Below are positions 8,147-16,833 of a stretch of 55,637 nucleotides of DNA, one piece after another. The notes under the pieces were generated by a model. The model was not told the DNA's origin. It saw only the letters and a list, made by a program, of their open reading frames with translations, and searched no databases. Location: the NCBI RefSeq assembly GCF_030403775.1, contig NZ_JAQMWQ010000033.1, positions 1-55,637 on the forward strand. Direction: 5' to 3'. Numbering within the stretch: the stretch's first letter is position 1; each line of letters starts with the position of its first letter. The stretch is from Paenibacillus sp. BSR1-1. Its GTDB lineage: Bacteria > Bacillota > Bacilli > Bacillales > Cytobacillaceae. The position numbers and the translations under genes are program-made.

Positions 8147-8401
8147 TTAATAAGCACTCCTTTAAAGACTTTACAATCCACAGGGGACGTACCTTAGTTG
8201 TAACATAGCGTACATTAGTTCGCAACTCTAACCTTATATTTTCTTGTTCAACGAAAGAAGCAGGATAGCACAAAAAGAATCAAAGGAATAAGATCAATAG
8301 TTCTGTTTGATTTGAATTTGAATATTATTAAAAGATACTTAATTACATTCTTCTTTCCAGTGATCATATCAAGCAATTAAATAACAGGGGGAAAAATTTA
8401 T

Positions 8402-8674
8402 ATGGATAATGTATTAAAAGTATCATCAAAATCAAATCCGAATTCAGTTGCAGGTGCAATTGCAGGACAATTAAGAGAAAGAGAAAATACAGAAATTCAA
8501 GCGATTGGAGCGGGTGCTTTAAATCAAGCGATTAAAGCAATTGCGATTGCAAGAGGATTCGTAGCTCCTAGTGGTCTTGATCTGGTTTTTGTTCCTGCAT
8601 TTACAGATGTTTTAATCAATAATGAAAATAGAACAGCAATCAAATTATTGGTAGGTCCTAGAAAAAAACGATAG
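8402..8674 (+). CDS. SpoVS-like stage V sporulation protein
   Basis: This 90-residue protein matches the SpoVS family along its length (LKVSSKSNPNSVAGAIAGQL, EIQAIGAGALNQAIKAIAIA, RTAIKLLVGPRKKR). SpoVS is an Alba-like small protein needed for spore coat assembly and release from septation block. The ATG follows CAGGGGGAAAAA at 8385-8396. The extra N-terminal residues and the basic RKKR tail differ slightly from the 86-residue B. subtilis protein, so it may be a paralogue. Confidence 0.93.
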   Translation: MDNVLKVSSKSNPNSVAGAIAGQLRERENTEIQAIGAGALNQAIKAIAIARGFVAPSGLDLVFVPAFTDVLINNENRTAIKLLVGPRKKR

Positions 8675-8736
8675 ATTTGCGTTGAGACGATCAATAAAAG
8701 AATTATTTTTTAAAAATTTCGCTGATACTATATTAG

Positions 8737-8829
8737 CTTGTAGTGCTAACGGGTGCTTGAGTTTAACAAAGAGTCGTAGCTGCGGCTCTTTTTCTTGTTC
8801 CACTAACGTAAGCATGTTAATTGAAGTAG
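8737..8829 (+). repeat. Interspersed element, full copy
   Basis: GTGCTAACGGGTGCTTGAGT, terminator GAGTCGTAGC/GCGGCTC, right arm CTAACGTAAGCATGTTAA. Confidence 0.8.
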
Positions 8830-8859
8830 TATATGTTGAAATTATTTTAATAATAGGCA

Positions 8860-8884
8860 AAAAACCGTCATAGACGGCTTCTAT
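8860..8884 (-). terminator. Terminator of the HAD gene
   Basis: On the minus strand, AAGCCGTC/GACGG is followed by six T directly after the stop codon. Confidence 0.7.
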
Positions 8885-9348
8885 TTTAGTTTTAATATTG
8901 CCACTTCTGCATTTTCATTTGTTAAGCCTCTAAAAGAAAGACACCGAACAAAATGACTGTTTAATCTACCCATATCCCATTGGTCATCTAGAATTACGAA
9001 TTTTTCAATGTTTTTGTGTTTGGTTAGCCAATCCAATATTTCTTTCTCCCGTAATTCGGTTTTCATATTCGTATCAATAACAGGTGTGATATCTAGCAAA
9101 ATATTGGTGTCTAAGTTGTACATTTCGAAATTTCTAATGAGTTCTCTCCAAAGGTATCCATTGTCTTGGTGGTGAACTCTCCATGTAGAGGTAATGACAA
9201 TCTTCGCCTGTGATTCTTCAACGATTTTCTTTAAGTTTTTCATCGCAATTGGGTCGAATTTAATATCTTTGATTTGTTCCAAATTGTTCATTCTAATTTG
9301 TCTGTCCGTGTTTAAAACACCATCGATATCTAAGAAAATGATTTTCAT
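8881..9348 (-). CDS. HAD domain-containing protein
   Basis: This 155-residue protein starts MKIIFLDIDGVLNTDRQ, giving HAD motif I (DIDGVL). VITSTW serves as motif II and KFVILDDQWDMG carries the motif IV acidic pair. Such proteins are Mg-dependent phosphohydrolases of unknown substrate. The start at 9348 is chosen because AAGGAGGAT lies at 9352-9360; the frame extends nine codons upstream without a ribosome site. It is a single-gene unit. Confidence 0.88.
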   Translation of the reverse strand: MKIIFLDIDGVLNTDRQIRMNNLEQIKDIKFDPIAMKNLKKIVEESQAKIVITSTWRVHHQDNGYLWRELIRNFEMYNLDTNILLDITPVIDTNMKTELREKEILDWLTKHKNIEKFVILDDQWDMGRLNSHFVRCLSFRGLTNENAEVAILKLK

Positions 9349-9602
9349 GTTATCCTCCTTGGAATCATAATCCACCGCATGCTCCTATTAAAATATTCAC
9401 CTTTGAATTATCCTAAATTCATTGAATAGTTGACAGTTTCTCCAATCACGAAATGTGGCTAAAGTCGCCTTTTTCTAATTTATTTGCAAAGTAAGAAGTT
9501 AATTCATAAGCGAATTGTACTTCTATTTGTTTTCTATTTTATTTTGCAATTCCAAGTGAATCACCTCTTATACAAAACTAAACCGTTAAATTCACATTAA
9601 TC
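9349..9602. other. Gene-free stretch
   Basis: No credible reading frame or hairpin is seen between the HAD gene and the next element. The interval up to 9784 is otherwise filled by the element at 9603-9705 and an MMPL terminator. Confidence 0.5.
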
Positions 9603-9705
9603 TTGTGAAGGAGTACACTTAAAGTAACGGGTGCAAGAGTTCAAGATGGATCGCTGCGGCGGTCTTTTTCTTGTTGCACTAACGGGGCAGGTTAGTGGAA
9701 TAAGG
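9603..9705 (+). repeat. Interspersed element, full copy (near consensus)
   Basis: CTTGTGAAGGAGTACACTTA, AAGTAACGGGTGC, terminator GGATCGCTGCGGCGGTC plus T-run, right arm CTAACGGGGCAGGTTAG. It points to the plus strand although the genes on both sides are on the minus strand. Confidence 0.9.
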
Positions 9706-9773
9706 ATCATTATGGGTATAAGTTCCATAGATGTTACTCAAATAGATGAAGGAGGACCTATACCTTCTCTTAA

Positions 9774-9806
9774 AAAACCCGCTTCTATTTTATAGGAAGC
9801 GGGTTC
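9774..9806 (-). terminator. Terminator of the MMPL exporter gene
   Basis: On the minus strand, AACCCGCTTCCT and GAAGCGGG pair and a T-run follows. Confidence 0.75.
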
Positions 9807-12007
9807 TGTTTATATATCTTTTCACTTTTGTTGTCCATGTGTTGTATAATGCTTTCTCCTTCAACATCAATGTTAGGCAAAATTTTATCCAGCCATTTTG
9901 GCAAGTACCAGGCTGACTTACCCATGAGAGTCATAACCGCAGGTACGATTGTCATTCTCACAATGAATGCGTCAAAGAAAACACCGAGTGTAAGAGACAT
10001 GCCTATGGATTTAATGATGGTATCAGGTGCCAACATGAATCCAATAAATACAGACATCATAATTAAACCTGCTACGACTACGACTCTCCCGCTCTCCAGC
10101 ATTCCTTCTAAAATAGCTCTCTTTGGGTCGCCTTTATGCGTATATACTTCCCGCATCTTGCTCACTAGGAACACCTCATAGTCCATGGCGAGTCCGAACA
10201 GGATGCCAATTAGAATGACAGGCAAGAAGGCTAAGATCGGACCGGCAGCCGGGAAACCAAATATATTTTGGAAATGCCCATCCTGCACGAAAAATACCAC
10301 TGCTCCCAACGTTGCACCAAGAGAAAGTAGAAACCCTAAAACTGCTTTTAATGGAATGAGCAGAGACCTAAACACTAGAACTAAGAGTACATATGCAAGT
10401 CCCACAATAAGGGCAGCGAAAACCGGCAAGGCATCACTCAGCTTTTGTGAAATATCAATATTCATCGCTGCTGAGCCCGTTACCATTAGTTCAATTCCAT
10501 TTTCTTTCTCGGTCTGGTTCGATTTGTCCCGGATTGCTTTTACCAAATCCTTCGTCTTTGTATCGTCTGGTCCTGTTTTTGGTGTGACGGAAATCATATA
10601 AATCTTTCCAGAAGGTCCAGGGATAGCTGGTGTCACACTTTTCACATCAGCTAGGGTACCCAATTCTTTTGCAATGGTGTTCATAGCATTTTGCGTTTCA
10701 GCTGTTGCTTGCTCTGATTTTGCCACTACCACTAAAGAGGCATGAAATCCTTCTCCATATGCTTCCGCCAATAAATCATATGCTCTTCTTTCTGTCGTTG
10801 CTGTGGACTTTGTTGTTCCATCCGAAGGCAGTCCAAGGTTCATATGGAAAAATGGAATCGTAATCACTGCAAGTAGTCCGATTGCGAAAATTGTAACGAT
10901 CAGAGGACGCTTTGTGACAAATTCCCCCCATTTATTTGAACCAGCGTGTTTCTTACCTGCCCCACTCATCTTTTGTAAGAATCGATTTTGTTTAGACGGG
11001 GCAATCTTATCGCCGACAAGTCCCAATATGGCTGGTAATATAACGACGGAAACCAACACAGCTGCGAGAACAGTAAAGGACGCGGATACGCCCATCGTTG
11101 TCAGAAATGGAATCTTTGTAACAGACAGTCCTAAAAGACCAATAATAACTGTTAATCCTGCAAAGATTACTGCACCTCCCGCTGTTCCCGTTGCGATAGC
11201 AACAGATTCTGGAACAGAATCTCCTTGTGCAAGCTGTTGTCTAAAGCGATTGATAATGAAGAGCGCATAGTCAATGCCCACTGCGAGTCCCAGCATGGCT
11301 GCTAATGATAAGGAAACAGATTGGATTTCCACATAATTGGTCCCAATCATGATTCCTAGCATTCCAATCGCTAATCCGATTATCGCAGTGAGAATCGGCA
11401 GTCCAGCTGCTAGAAAAGACACAAAAGTAAATGCCAGGACTACGAAGGCAACAAGCACTCCGACAATTTCAGTCATACCTGAAGTCTCTGAATCAGAAAA
11501 TTGGATATCGCCCCCTGATAATTCCGTTTGAATGCCGGCATCCCTTGTTGTTTCAATACTATTTAAAATCTTATCCTTAGAAGCTTTTGTGACCTTTTCC
11601 GCTTTCACTTTGTACGTAACAACTGCATATCCGATTTTCCTATCTTTACTGAGGTTTTGCAGCTGCATCGGTGCTGCCACAGAATCAACAGCTGAATCTT
11701 TTTTAATCTCATCTAGAACTTTTGCAATTTTCTGTTGTACTTCCGCTGACTCCAAGGTTTCGTTTTTAGATGCTTGAAACACCACTTTTACTTGGGCACC
11801 TGCTGGTTGCATCCCTTTAAACTCTTTTTCAATTACTTTTCCTGCTTTATCTGCCGGTGTATTCGGAATGATCAGCTCACCCTTGAAGGAGGAACCTATG
11901 TTGACTGCAAAAAGCACTAATGCAATAAGAATTGCGAGTGCACTGAATACAACCTTTTTCCTATGGTTTACTGCCCAATGTCCTAAATTATACAGATATT
12001 TTGCCAA
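9785..12007 (-). CDS. MMPL family (RND-type) exporter
   Basis: This 740-residue membrane protein has one N-terminal helix, an extracellular loop of about 140 residues, five helices, a second extracellular loop and a final helix bundle, the two-half RND plan. Motifs include GLAVGIDYALFIINRFR and FGLAMDYEVFLVSKMRE in the two transmembrane halves. YdfJ-like MMPL proteins export lipids or hydrophobic compounds using the proton gradient. The start appears to be TTG at 12007 after GGGTGAG. The divergent TetR gene and the palindrome between them suggest drug- or lipid-induced derepression. The exact substrate is unknown. Confidence 0.93.
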   Translation of the reverse strand: MAKYLYNLGHWAVNHRKKVVFSALAILIALVLFAVNIGSSFKGELIIPNTPADKAGKVIEKEFKGMQPAGAQVKVVFQASKNETLESAEVQQKIAKVLDEIKKDSAVDSVAAPMQLQNLSKDRKIGYAVVTYKVKAEKVTKASKDKILNSIETTRDAGIQTELSGGDIQFSDSETSGMTEIVGVLVAFVVLAFTFVSFLAAGLPILTAIIGLAIGMLGIMIGTNYVEIQSVSLSLAAMLGLAVGIDYALFIINRFRQQLAQGDSVPESVAIATGTAGGAVIFAGLTVIIGLLGLSVTKIPFLTTMGVSASFTVLAAVLVSVVILPAILGLVGDKIAPSKQNRFLQKMSGAGKKHAGSNKWGEFVTKRPLIVTIFAIGLLAVITIPFFHMNLGLPSDGTTKSTATTERRAYDLLAEAYGEGFHASLVVVAKSEQATAETQNAMNTIAKELGTLADVKSVTPAIPGPSGKIYMISVTPKTGPDDTKTKDLVKAIRDKSNQTEKENGIELMVTGSAAMNIDISQKLSDALPVFAALIVGLAYVLLVLVFRSLLIPLKAVLGFLLSLGATLGAVVFFVQDGHFQNIFGFPAAGPILAFLPVILIGILFGLAMDYEVFLVSKMREVYTHKGDPKRAILEGMLESGRVVVVAGLIMMSVFIGFMLAPDTIIKSIGMSLTLGVFFDAFIVRMTIVPAVMTLMGKSAWYLPKWLDKILPNIDVEGESIIQHMDNKSEKIYKQNPLPIK

Positions 12008-12205
12008 TTGAATCTCACCCTATTCTTGTTGATAATTTGTCTTGTCCTTACGTTGTAATCTAGAAACGCACAAACACCAAACCATATATTATTCATATAA
12101 AAAAATTAAAAATGTATATTATAACTTGTATCTGATATCCCTCCCTATTAATAGCTTGCAGAATGGCGGCAAATCGCCAGTAGGAAACAAACAAAATGGT
12201 ACACA

Positions 12206-12234
12206 TTGACAGCAATAATGTCCTTTTATACAAT
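12206..12234 (+). promoter_or_regulatory. Promoter of the TetR gene
   Basis: TTGACA (12206-12211) and TACAAT (12229-12234) with 17 bp spacing. Confidence 0.65.
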
Positions 12235-12261
12235 GACAATATCACTACACTAACAATTGCG

Positions 12262-12275
12262 CTTACACGTGTAAG
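12262..12275. promoter_or_regulatory. Candidate TetR operator
   Basis: CTTACACGTGTAAG is a perfect 14-bp palindrome. It lies about 20 bp downstream of the predicted start point of the TetR gene and between the two divergent genes. This suits autoregulation and control of the exporter. Confidence 0.6.
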
Positions 12276-12355
12276 TATAGCAGTGAATTTTCATCTTTCA
12301 AGCACTATGTGATGATTTGCACTTAAAACGAACAGAATGAAGGGATGTGTTAGCT

Positions 12356-12916
12356 TTGAGGAATTCAAGAGAAGACAGTGTACTCTCTCAGAGATACATT
12401 ATGGAGGCATTGAGCGCACTGTTGCAGGAACATAAACTGCAAGATATAACCGTAACAGCTATTTGCAAAAAGGCTGGGGTTGCCAGAGTCACATTCTACA
12501 AATACTACCGCAACGTTTACGACGTCGTGCAAGCATCTGTGGATGAAATTGTTCAACAATTCTTGAAAGTGGTTGATAGTTTGGATCCGTATGTTAGTAT
12601 GCAGCTAATTATTGAATATATCATTGAGGGATTTGTGTCTGCACATAAGCCGTCAGAAACGTTAATTGATGCAAATATATCAAGTATGCTGCTTGATTAT
12701 TTGAATTATGCAATGGAAAAGGTCTTTCAAGCGGATATTACGCGCAATCATGACATGAGCAGAATGCAACTCCTGTTTTTAGCAGGCGGTATCTTTAATA
12801 TTGTTACCGATTGGATTAAAAGAGGGGCAAGGGAATCTCCCCAGGCACTTGCTGCAAAAATATACGAGATTCTTCCATATGGGACAACAGATAGAAGGAA
12901 TTTGGGGAATTCATGA
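12356..12916 (+). CDS. TetR/AcrR family regulator
   Basis: This protein of about 186 residues has an N-terminal helix-turn-helix (ITVTAICKKAGVARVTFYKYY, residues about 25-55) and a helical ligand-binding C-terminal domain. It most likely represses the divergent MMPL exporter and itself through the 12262 palindrome. TTG at 12356 is preferred because AAGGGA lies ten bases upstream; a GTG at 12347 is in frame but too close to it. Confidence 0.88.
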   Translation: MRNSREDSVLSQRYIMEALSALLQEHKLQDITVTAICKKAGVARVTFYKYYRNVYDVVQASVDEIVQQFLKVVDSLDPYVSMQLIIEYIIEGFVSAHKPSETLIDANISSMLLDYLNYAMEKVFQADITRNHDMSRMQLLFLAGGIFNIVTDWIKRGARESPQALAAKIYEILPYGTTDRRNLGNS

Positions 12917-13151
12917 TACAGCTGTTCTATCTTTTATTACATCTCAAAAAATGATGCATCACAAGGATTATAGAAAAAAACGTGGATTTGTTAATGAAGG
13001 GGTACGAAGAATTGGAAAAAAGGTGAACTTATTACAATGAGTTACCATTTATAATCTTTACAGTTATTCATGTGGTTTAGATTGTGCTTCGCTATTTATA
13101 CATTACAATCGAGCGGGATATTGTCTTGTTCCTATTCAATTACAATGCAGA
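12917..13151. other. Gene-free stretch after TetR
   Basis: No frame with a ribosome site and no hairpin is seen. A 79-codon frame that overlaps the TetR 3' end is treated as a shadow. The remainder to 13356 is the next element plus a short A/T-rich leader. Confidence 0.45.
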
Positions 13152-13252
13152 TTGTGAAGTATTGTACTTAAACTATCGGGTGCAAGAGTTAAGGAACGGG
13201 ATGGCTGCGGCGTTCCCTTTTTTATTGTACTAAAGAAGCAGGTTAGCTTCAT
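13152..13252 (+). repeat. Interspersed element, full copy
   Basis: TTGTGAAGTATTGTACTTAA, ACTATCGGGTGCAAGAG, terminator GGAACGGGATGGC/GCGTTCCC plus T-run, right arm GCAGGTTAGCTTCATATG. Confidence 0.85.
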
Positions 13253-13356
13253 ATGTCAAATATGGATGGGCATTATTTCAAGGAGGGAATATGCTCCTTT
13301 TTTTTTGAATATATATTTTAGAAATCAAATGAGAATTAATGAGGTGAGCTATAGTT

Positions 13357-13971
13357 TTGAAGGATTTAGATGCTGCAATTACAAAACTAACAAAAAAGAC
13401 TGATGTGGATATACATCTTGTTGGTTTTAAAAAATACTTAGACAAAATAACAGTTGATATTAACCTAACTTTTTATGGTGAAGAGGAAATTCAAGAGGAG
13501 TGGAAGATTGTTTGCGAAAACAACGGAACTCATAGATTTGAATTCGAAGTGGTTGAAGAATGGGAGATCTTCAGTGATCATGAATTGCTATGGGATTATA
13601 ACAAAGAATACGTTTCAATATACTTTAACGGAAAAACTAATTCGACTACAGATGTCATTGGAGAACTTTATAAAGCTCATTATAACAATACCGAAGGTTA
13701 CATACCGTTTGGTGAATACATAAATCATTTGGTATATAGAATTGATAAACTTTTAGATGGCGGAATTGGACTATTTGCTTATGGTCCATTAAATTTATTG
13801 GATTCATATAGGAATGTGTTAACAAAGTACGGATATAAGACAAATGTGTATCCACTAAATTATAGAAATGAAAAGGACTATAAAAAGGATACGGATTATA
13901 AACTGTTAGTTATGGGTAACTCCTATGTTGTTGCTAAGAATTTTTCAGCTCATAAGGTTAAGGGAAAATAA
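13357..13971 (+). CDS. Hypothetical protein, 204 aa
   Basis: I do not recognise this soluble protein. It is rich in acidic and aromatic residues (EEWKIVCENN, EEWEIFSDHELLWDY) and ends with a basic VKGK. No membrane segment or signal is present. The start is TTG at 13357, eight bases after GAGGTGAG. It forms a single-gene unit between two full elements. Its composition resembles SUKH/SMI1-type or immunity-like Bacillus proteins, but no motif settles this. Confidence 0.75.
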   Translation: MKDLDAAITKLTKKTDVDIHLVGFKKYLDKITVDINLTFYGEEEIQEEWKIVCENNGTHRFEFEVVEEWEIFSDHELLWDYNKEYVSIYFNGKTNSTTDVIGELYKAHYNNTEGYIPFGEYINHLVYRIDKLLDGGIGLFAYGPLNLLDSYRNVLTKYGYKTNVYPLNYRNEKDYKKDTDYKLLVMGNSYVVAKNFSAHKVKGK

Positions 13972-13980
13972 ATGGAAAAT

Positions 13981-14083
13981 TTGTGAAAAATTATACTTAA
14001 GCTAACGGGTGCAAAGTTAAAGATGAGATCGCTGCGGCGGTCTTTTTCTTGTTCAGCTAACGTGGCAGGTTACTTGAAGAAGG
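13981..14083 (+). repeat. Interspersed element, full copy (near consensus)
   Basis: TTGTGAAAAATTATACTTAA, GCTAACGGGTGC, terminator GATCGCTGCGGCGGTC plus T-run, right arm CTAACGTGGCAGGTTACTTG. Confidence 0.9.
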
Positions 14084-14280
14084 GATTCGTTCAACTTAAA
14101 TAGAATAATAAGTAAAGTTTACATTTATGAAGGTGGAACAATGGATATATTCATACAGTTTTTACAATGCTGTTCCTCTTGCTGTAATCATGCACACAGA
14201 ATATGGAGTGAATCCTAATACAAAATATTCGGCAAGGATTATCATAAAGAAATAGTGAGCTCAATGAATTTTTCTGAATC

Positions 14281-14309
14281 TTGACATTTCTTACAAAAAA
14301 TGTTATGAT
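14281..14309 (+). promoter_or_regulatory. csp copy 3 promoter
   Basis: TTGACA (14281-14286) and TATGAT (14304-14309), 17 bp apart. This is the best-matching promoter of the three csp copies. Confidence 0.75.
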
Positions 14310-14324
14310 TAAAAAGAATTATTT

Positions 14325-14423
14325 TTGTTCGGTGTAAAGGATTTGTAACTTTTGATCTTGATGATCACTGAGAGCAAGGGTAGTATTACATTGTGTGTGT
14401 TTACACACTAGGAGGCAATACAA
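14325..14423 (+). promoter_or_regulatory. csp leader, copy 3
   Basis: Shares TTCGGTGTAAAGGAT, CTTGATGATCACTGAGAGCA and the GTGTGT/ACACAC hairpin before AGGAGG. Compared with copy 1 it lacks about 15 bases in the middle. Bases 14084-14280 show only a 25-codon frame (about 14141) of doubtful value. Confidence 0.6.
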
Positions 14424-14627
14424 ATGGAAAAAGGTAATGTAAAATGGTTTAATGGCGAAAAAGGCTTCGGATTCATTGAACGTGAAGGTGGAGACGATGT
14501 ATTCGTTCATTTCTCAGCGATTCAAGGCGAAGGTTACAAAACTTTAGAAGAAGGTCAAGCAGTGACTTTTGATGTGGAGCAAGGTCAACGTGGACCTCAA
14601 GCTTCAAACGTACGTAAAGCTTCTTAA
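14424..14627 (+). CDS. Cold-shock protein (copy 3)
   Basis: This 67-residue CspA-type protein has intact RNP1 and RNP2 motifs and starts MEKGNVKWFNGEKG. It is nearly identical to copy 1, with K-to-N at position 5 and an extra C-terminal Ser. AGGAGG precedes the ATG by ten bases. Confidence 0.97.
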   Translation: MEKGNVKWFNGEKGFGFIEREGGDDVFVHFSAIQGEGYKTLEEGQAVTFDVEQGQRGPQASNVRKAS

Positions 14628-14645
14628 TTTTACAAAACAGGGAAG

Positions 14646-14675
14646 GCAGGCTCTTTTATGGGAGTCTGCTTTTCT
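14646..14675 (+). terminator. csp copy 3 terminator
   Basis: GCAGGCTC and GAGTCTGC pair around TTTTATGG and are followed by a T-rich run. Confidence 0.65.
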
Positions 14676-14691
14676 TTTTTCTGTGAAACAA

Positions 14692-14768
14692 AGAACCCCC
14701 ACTGGTAAAGGAGTAGGGAACATAAAAACAGTAAATCAAATGGTAAACCAAGTGTAGCATATAATTAA
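14692..14768. other. Conserved block downstream of csp (copy 3)
   Basis: CCCCCACT/AGTAGGG hairpin, AACAGTAAATCAAATGGTAA, ACCAAGTGTAGCATATAA. The last two segments are identical to copy 1. Confidence 0.7.
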
Positions 14769-14777
14769 GGTAAGAAT

Positions 14778-15011
14778 AGATTTGATGAACGAATTAAAAC
14801 TTTTATAAAGGACAAAGGACGATTACAGGTAAAGAACATTGAATCTGTTGATATTGGTGGATTAAAGGTCTTTTTATCAGAGGGTTACAAACTAGAAGCA
14901 TTTCCAGATAGTTCGGAAGATGATGATCAAGGCGAACACTGGAGGTTCTTTAACCGAAAAGATAATAGTCCTCATTTTGTTGTTTCTGGAATGGGAATTG
15001 AAAAGGTTTGA
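14778..15011 (+). pseudogene. 5'-truncated hypothetical gene
   Basis: An open frame without a start reads RFDERIKTFIKDKGRLQVKN and ends HFVVSGMGIEKV. It contains the acidic stretch FPDSSEDDDQGEHWRFF. It looks like the C-terminal part of a small Bacillus protein whose start was lost when the csp unit or its 3' block joined it at about 14770. The family is not identified. Confidence 0.55.
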
Positions 15012-15017
15012 AGTTTA

Positions 15018-15115
15018 ACTTTGTGAAGAGATGTACTTAAACTATCAGGTGCTTGAGCTCAAGAATGATCGCTGCGGCAGTCAATTATGCTTGTTGAAGT
15101 CAGTTTACTTCAATA
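15018..15115 (+). repeat. Interspersed element, full copy
   Basis: AACTTTGTGAAGAGATGTAC, TTAAACTATCAGGTGC, terminator GATCGCTGCGGCAGTC without a clean T-run, right arm GTCAGTTTACTTCAATAA. Confidence 0.85.
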
Positions 15116-15445
15116 AACATAATAAGTTCGAATTGTTCAATTACATAGTTATAATTTGATAAGGTGTATTATACTTTCTAGTTTTACAAATACTTTTAAA
15201 AACTGTAGAACCGGTATGAACATGGGTTGTGATATTAATTACATGGGGCGACGAGTTTCATCGCCATTTTCTTTTTTCTAAACCGTTCTAAAAAAACTAA
15301 GCAAGAACGTAAAATATATATTGCAATTAATGATTGGTGGATTTGTATGGTCCCAACTCCAGACAGAATATCTTATTTGGCAAATCAAAAAAGATACAAA
15401 AAGCACTAAATAAATCCTAATAATATTTTTAAACTCCATCATTGT
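15116..15445. other. Gene-free stretch with relics
   Basis: ACAAATACTTTTAAAAACTG at about 15187 resembles the csp copy 2 promoter region and may be its relic. A GGCGA/TCGCC hairpin at 15246-15264 is followed by a T-rich run. A 27-codon frame ending at about 15411 (starting MIGGFVWSQ) may be a gene remnant. Confidence 0.35.
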
Positions 15446-15457
15446 AAGGAGATAAGA

Positions 15458-15979
15458 ATGCGAATTATTTTATACTCAGCTTTTATTTTTGCTGCTTATA
15501 AGTGGGGTGATTGGAAAAATTGGCGCAAATATTATCCCACTTTCTTATTTTGGATAGGTGGCGATTTTTTTTATAATGCCTTACTTCGAAACCATAGATT
15601 TTGGAATTTTACCAAAGGTATAATCGGGGATGATATACTACACGGTCATCTTATTATTAGCCTTTTTGTAATGTTTTTTTCTTATACATCCACCCTGCTA
15701 ATATACCTAGGGAGATTTCCACATCAAAGATTAAAACAACTTTTTTGGATATTGCTGTGGGTCTTAATTTATACTTTCATTGAAATTTCTAGCAATAAGT
15801 TAAATTCGATTGAGTATCATTACGGTTGGAACATTTATTGGTCACTACTTTTCAATATAATAATGTTTACAGTCCTAAAGATTCATGTTAGTAAACCTTG
15901 GTTAGCGTGGATAATTTCAATTTTATTTTTAATTTTTCTTTCCAACATATTTAATTTGCCCAGGGAATCATTTGATTAA
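15458..15979 (+). CDS. CBO0543 family membrane protein
   Basis: This 173-residue integral membrane protein has about five hydrophobic helices. The N-terminal pattern AYKWGDWKNWRKYYPTFLFW and the following GDFFYNALL mark the CBO0543 family of Firmicute membrane proteins of unknown function. GTAAGGAG lies at 15446-15453. A GGGAATCATT/AATGATTCCC terminator overlaps the stop codon. It is a monocistronic unit flanked by elements. Confidence 0.85.
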   Translation: MRIILYSAFIFAAYKWGDWKNWRKYYPTFLFWIGGDFFYNALLRNHRFWNFTKGIIGDDILHGHLIISLFVMFFSYTSTLLIYLGRFPHQRLKQLFWILLWVLIYTFIEISSNKLNSIEYHYGWNIYWSLLFNIIMFTVLKIHVSKPWLAWIISILFLIFLSNIFNLPRESFD

Positions 15980-15992
15980 TGATTCCCCTATT
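15963..15992 (+). terminator. Terminator overlapping the CBO0543 stop codon
   Basis: GGGAATCATTTGATTAATGA then TTCCC forms a ten-pair stem followed by TATTTATTT. Confidence 0.7.
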
Positions 15993-16013
15993 TATTTGAG
16001 TTCGCCCTCGGAG

Positions 16014-16055
16014 GCATTTCTTATTGAAATAACGGAGCAGTTTACTTTAGTTAGA
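16014..16055 (+). repeat. Interspersed element, right arm
   Basis: TTCTTATTGAAATAACGGAG then CAGTTTACTTTAG; left arm and terminator are missing. Confidence 0.7.
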
Positions 16056-16106
16056 ACTAGTAAAAAATATAGTAATGAAAAATATTTTGTTTAGGCTGTG
16101 ATTGAA

Positions 16107-16451
16107 ATGTCAAATAGGGAAGAATTGCTAAAAATTATAAGTGAACTCGAAGATGATAAGATTAAAAAAGTCTTGAAAATAATTGAGCAGATGAAAAATT
16201 ATGAACAAGAATATCTTATTTCGTTTGAGGAATTTAAGCATGATCAATGGAGAATTGGCTATTGGGAAAAAGCTCTTGAAGGAAAAGAATTTTCTTCTGT
16301 AGATCCCTATGGGGATACACATTTCTTTAAACCAAAAGGAGAAATGGACGTTAGGATGTATTATGACCTTGCATTAAAAGATTTTCAGGAAAGTAAAAGG
16401 AGATTAAATCTATTATTAGAATTAAAAAACTTTTATGACCCTGTTATTTAG
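16107..16451 (+). CDS. Hypothetical protein, about 114 aa
   Basis: I do not recognise this soluble protein. It begins MSNREELLKIISELEDDKIK, a predicted amphipathic helix pair, followed by an aromatic-rich middle (DQWRIGYWEKALEG) and a helical end. ATG 16107 and an in-frame GTG 16098 are both possible because the ribosome site is weak. It is a single-gene unit. Confidence 0.65.
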   Translation: MSNREELLKIISELEDDKIKKVLKIIEQMKNYEQEYLISFEEFKHDQWRIGYWEKALEGKEFSSVDPYGDTHFFKPKGEMDVRMYYDLALKDFQESKRRLNLLLELKNFYDPVI

Positions 16452-16464
16452 CTTATGGTTCAGC

Positions 16465-16512
16465 TTAGATTGTAAAGAAATATACTTACAACAAACGGGG
16501 TGCTATTCTTCA
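16465..16512 (+). repeat. Interspersed element, degenerate left arm
   Basis: TTGTAAAGAAATATACTTAC then AACAAACGGGGTGC. Confidence 0.6.
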
Positions 16513-16589
16513 TTAACTATGGTCCTCTTTCTTTTGGATATGATTTTAGAATGAGCTTAAATAAGTGATAGTAAGTAGGTGAAGATTTT

Positions 16590-16817
16590 ATGGAATGGAT
16601 AAAAACTTTTGGACTAATACTATCTGTTATTTGTTTGTTGTTAGGACCTATACAGTTGTATCGTTTTAAAAAAGAATTTCAAAAACTAGATGAAGACCAA
16701 GTTATTACAGATGAATTAGCGAAAAAGTGGGTTAAACGTTTGTATTGGGTGATTACTTCGATTATTTTAGGAATAATCTTGAGTATTCTAGCTACAATAC
16801 TGCCTTATCTTAAGTAA
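16590..16817 (+). CDS. Two-helix small membrane protein, 75 aa
   Basis: Hydrophobic segments at about residues 6-25 and 53-72 flank a charged loop (YRFKKEFQKLDEDQ). AGGTGA lies nine bases before the ATG. The family is not recognised. It is a single gene between a left arm and a full element. Confidence 0.72.
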   Translation: MEWIKTFGLILSVICLLLGPIQLYRFKKEFQKLDEDQVITDELAKKWVKRLYWVITSIILGIILSILATILPYLK

Positions 16818-16833
16818 CAGTAATTGGTTAAAA

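Noticed and set aside
9828..11777. Several long plus-strand frames opposite the MMPL exporter
   Set aside because: They are shadows of a single well-supported 740-codon gene and have no ribosome sites or recognised domains.
12801..13040. 79-codon frame overlapping the TetR gene end
   Set aside because: It overlaps TetR in another frame and has no ribosome site or pattern.
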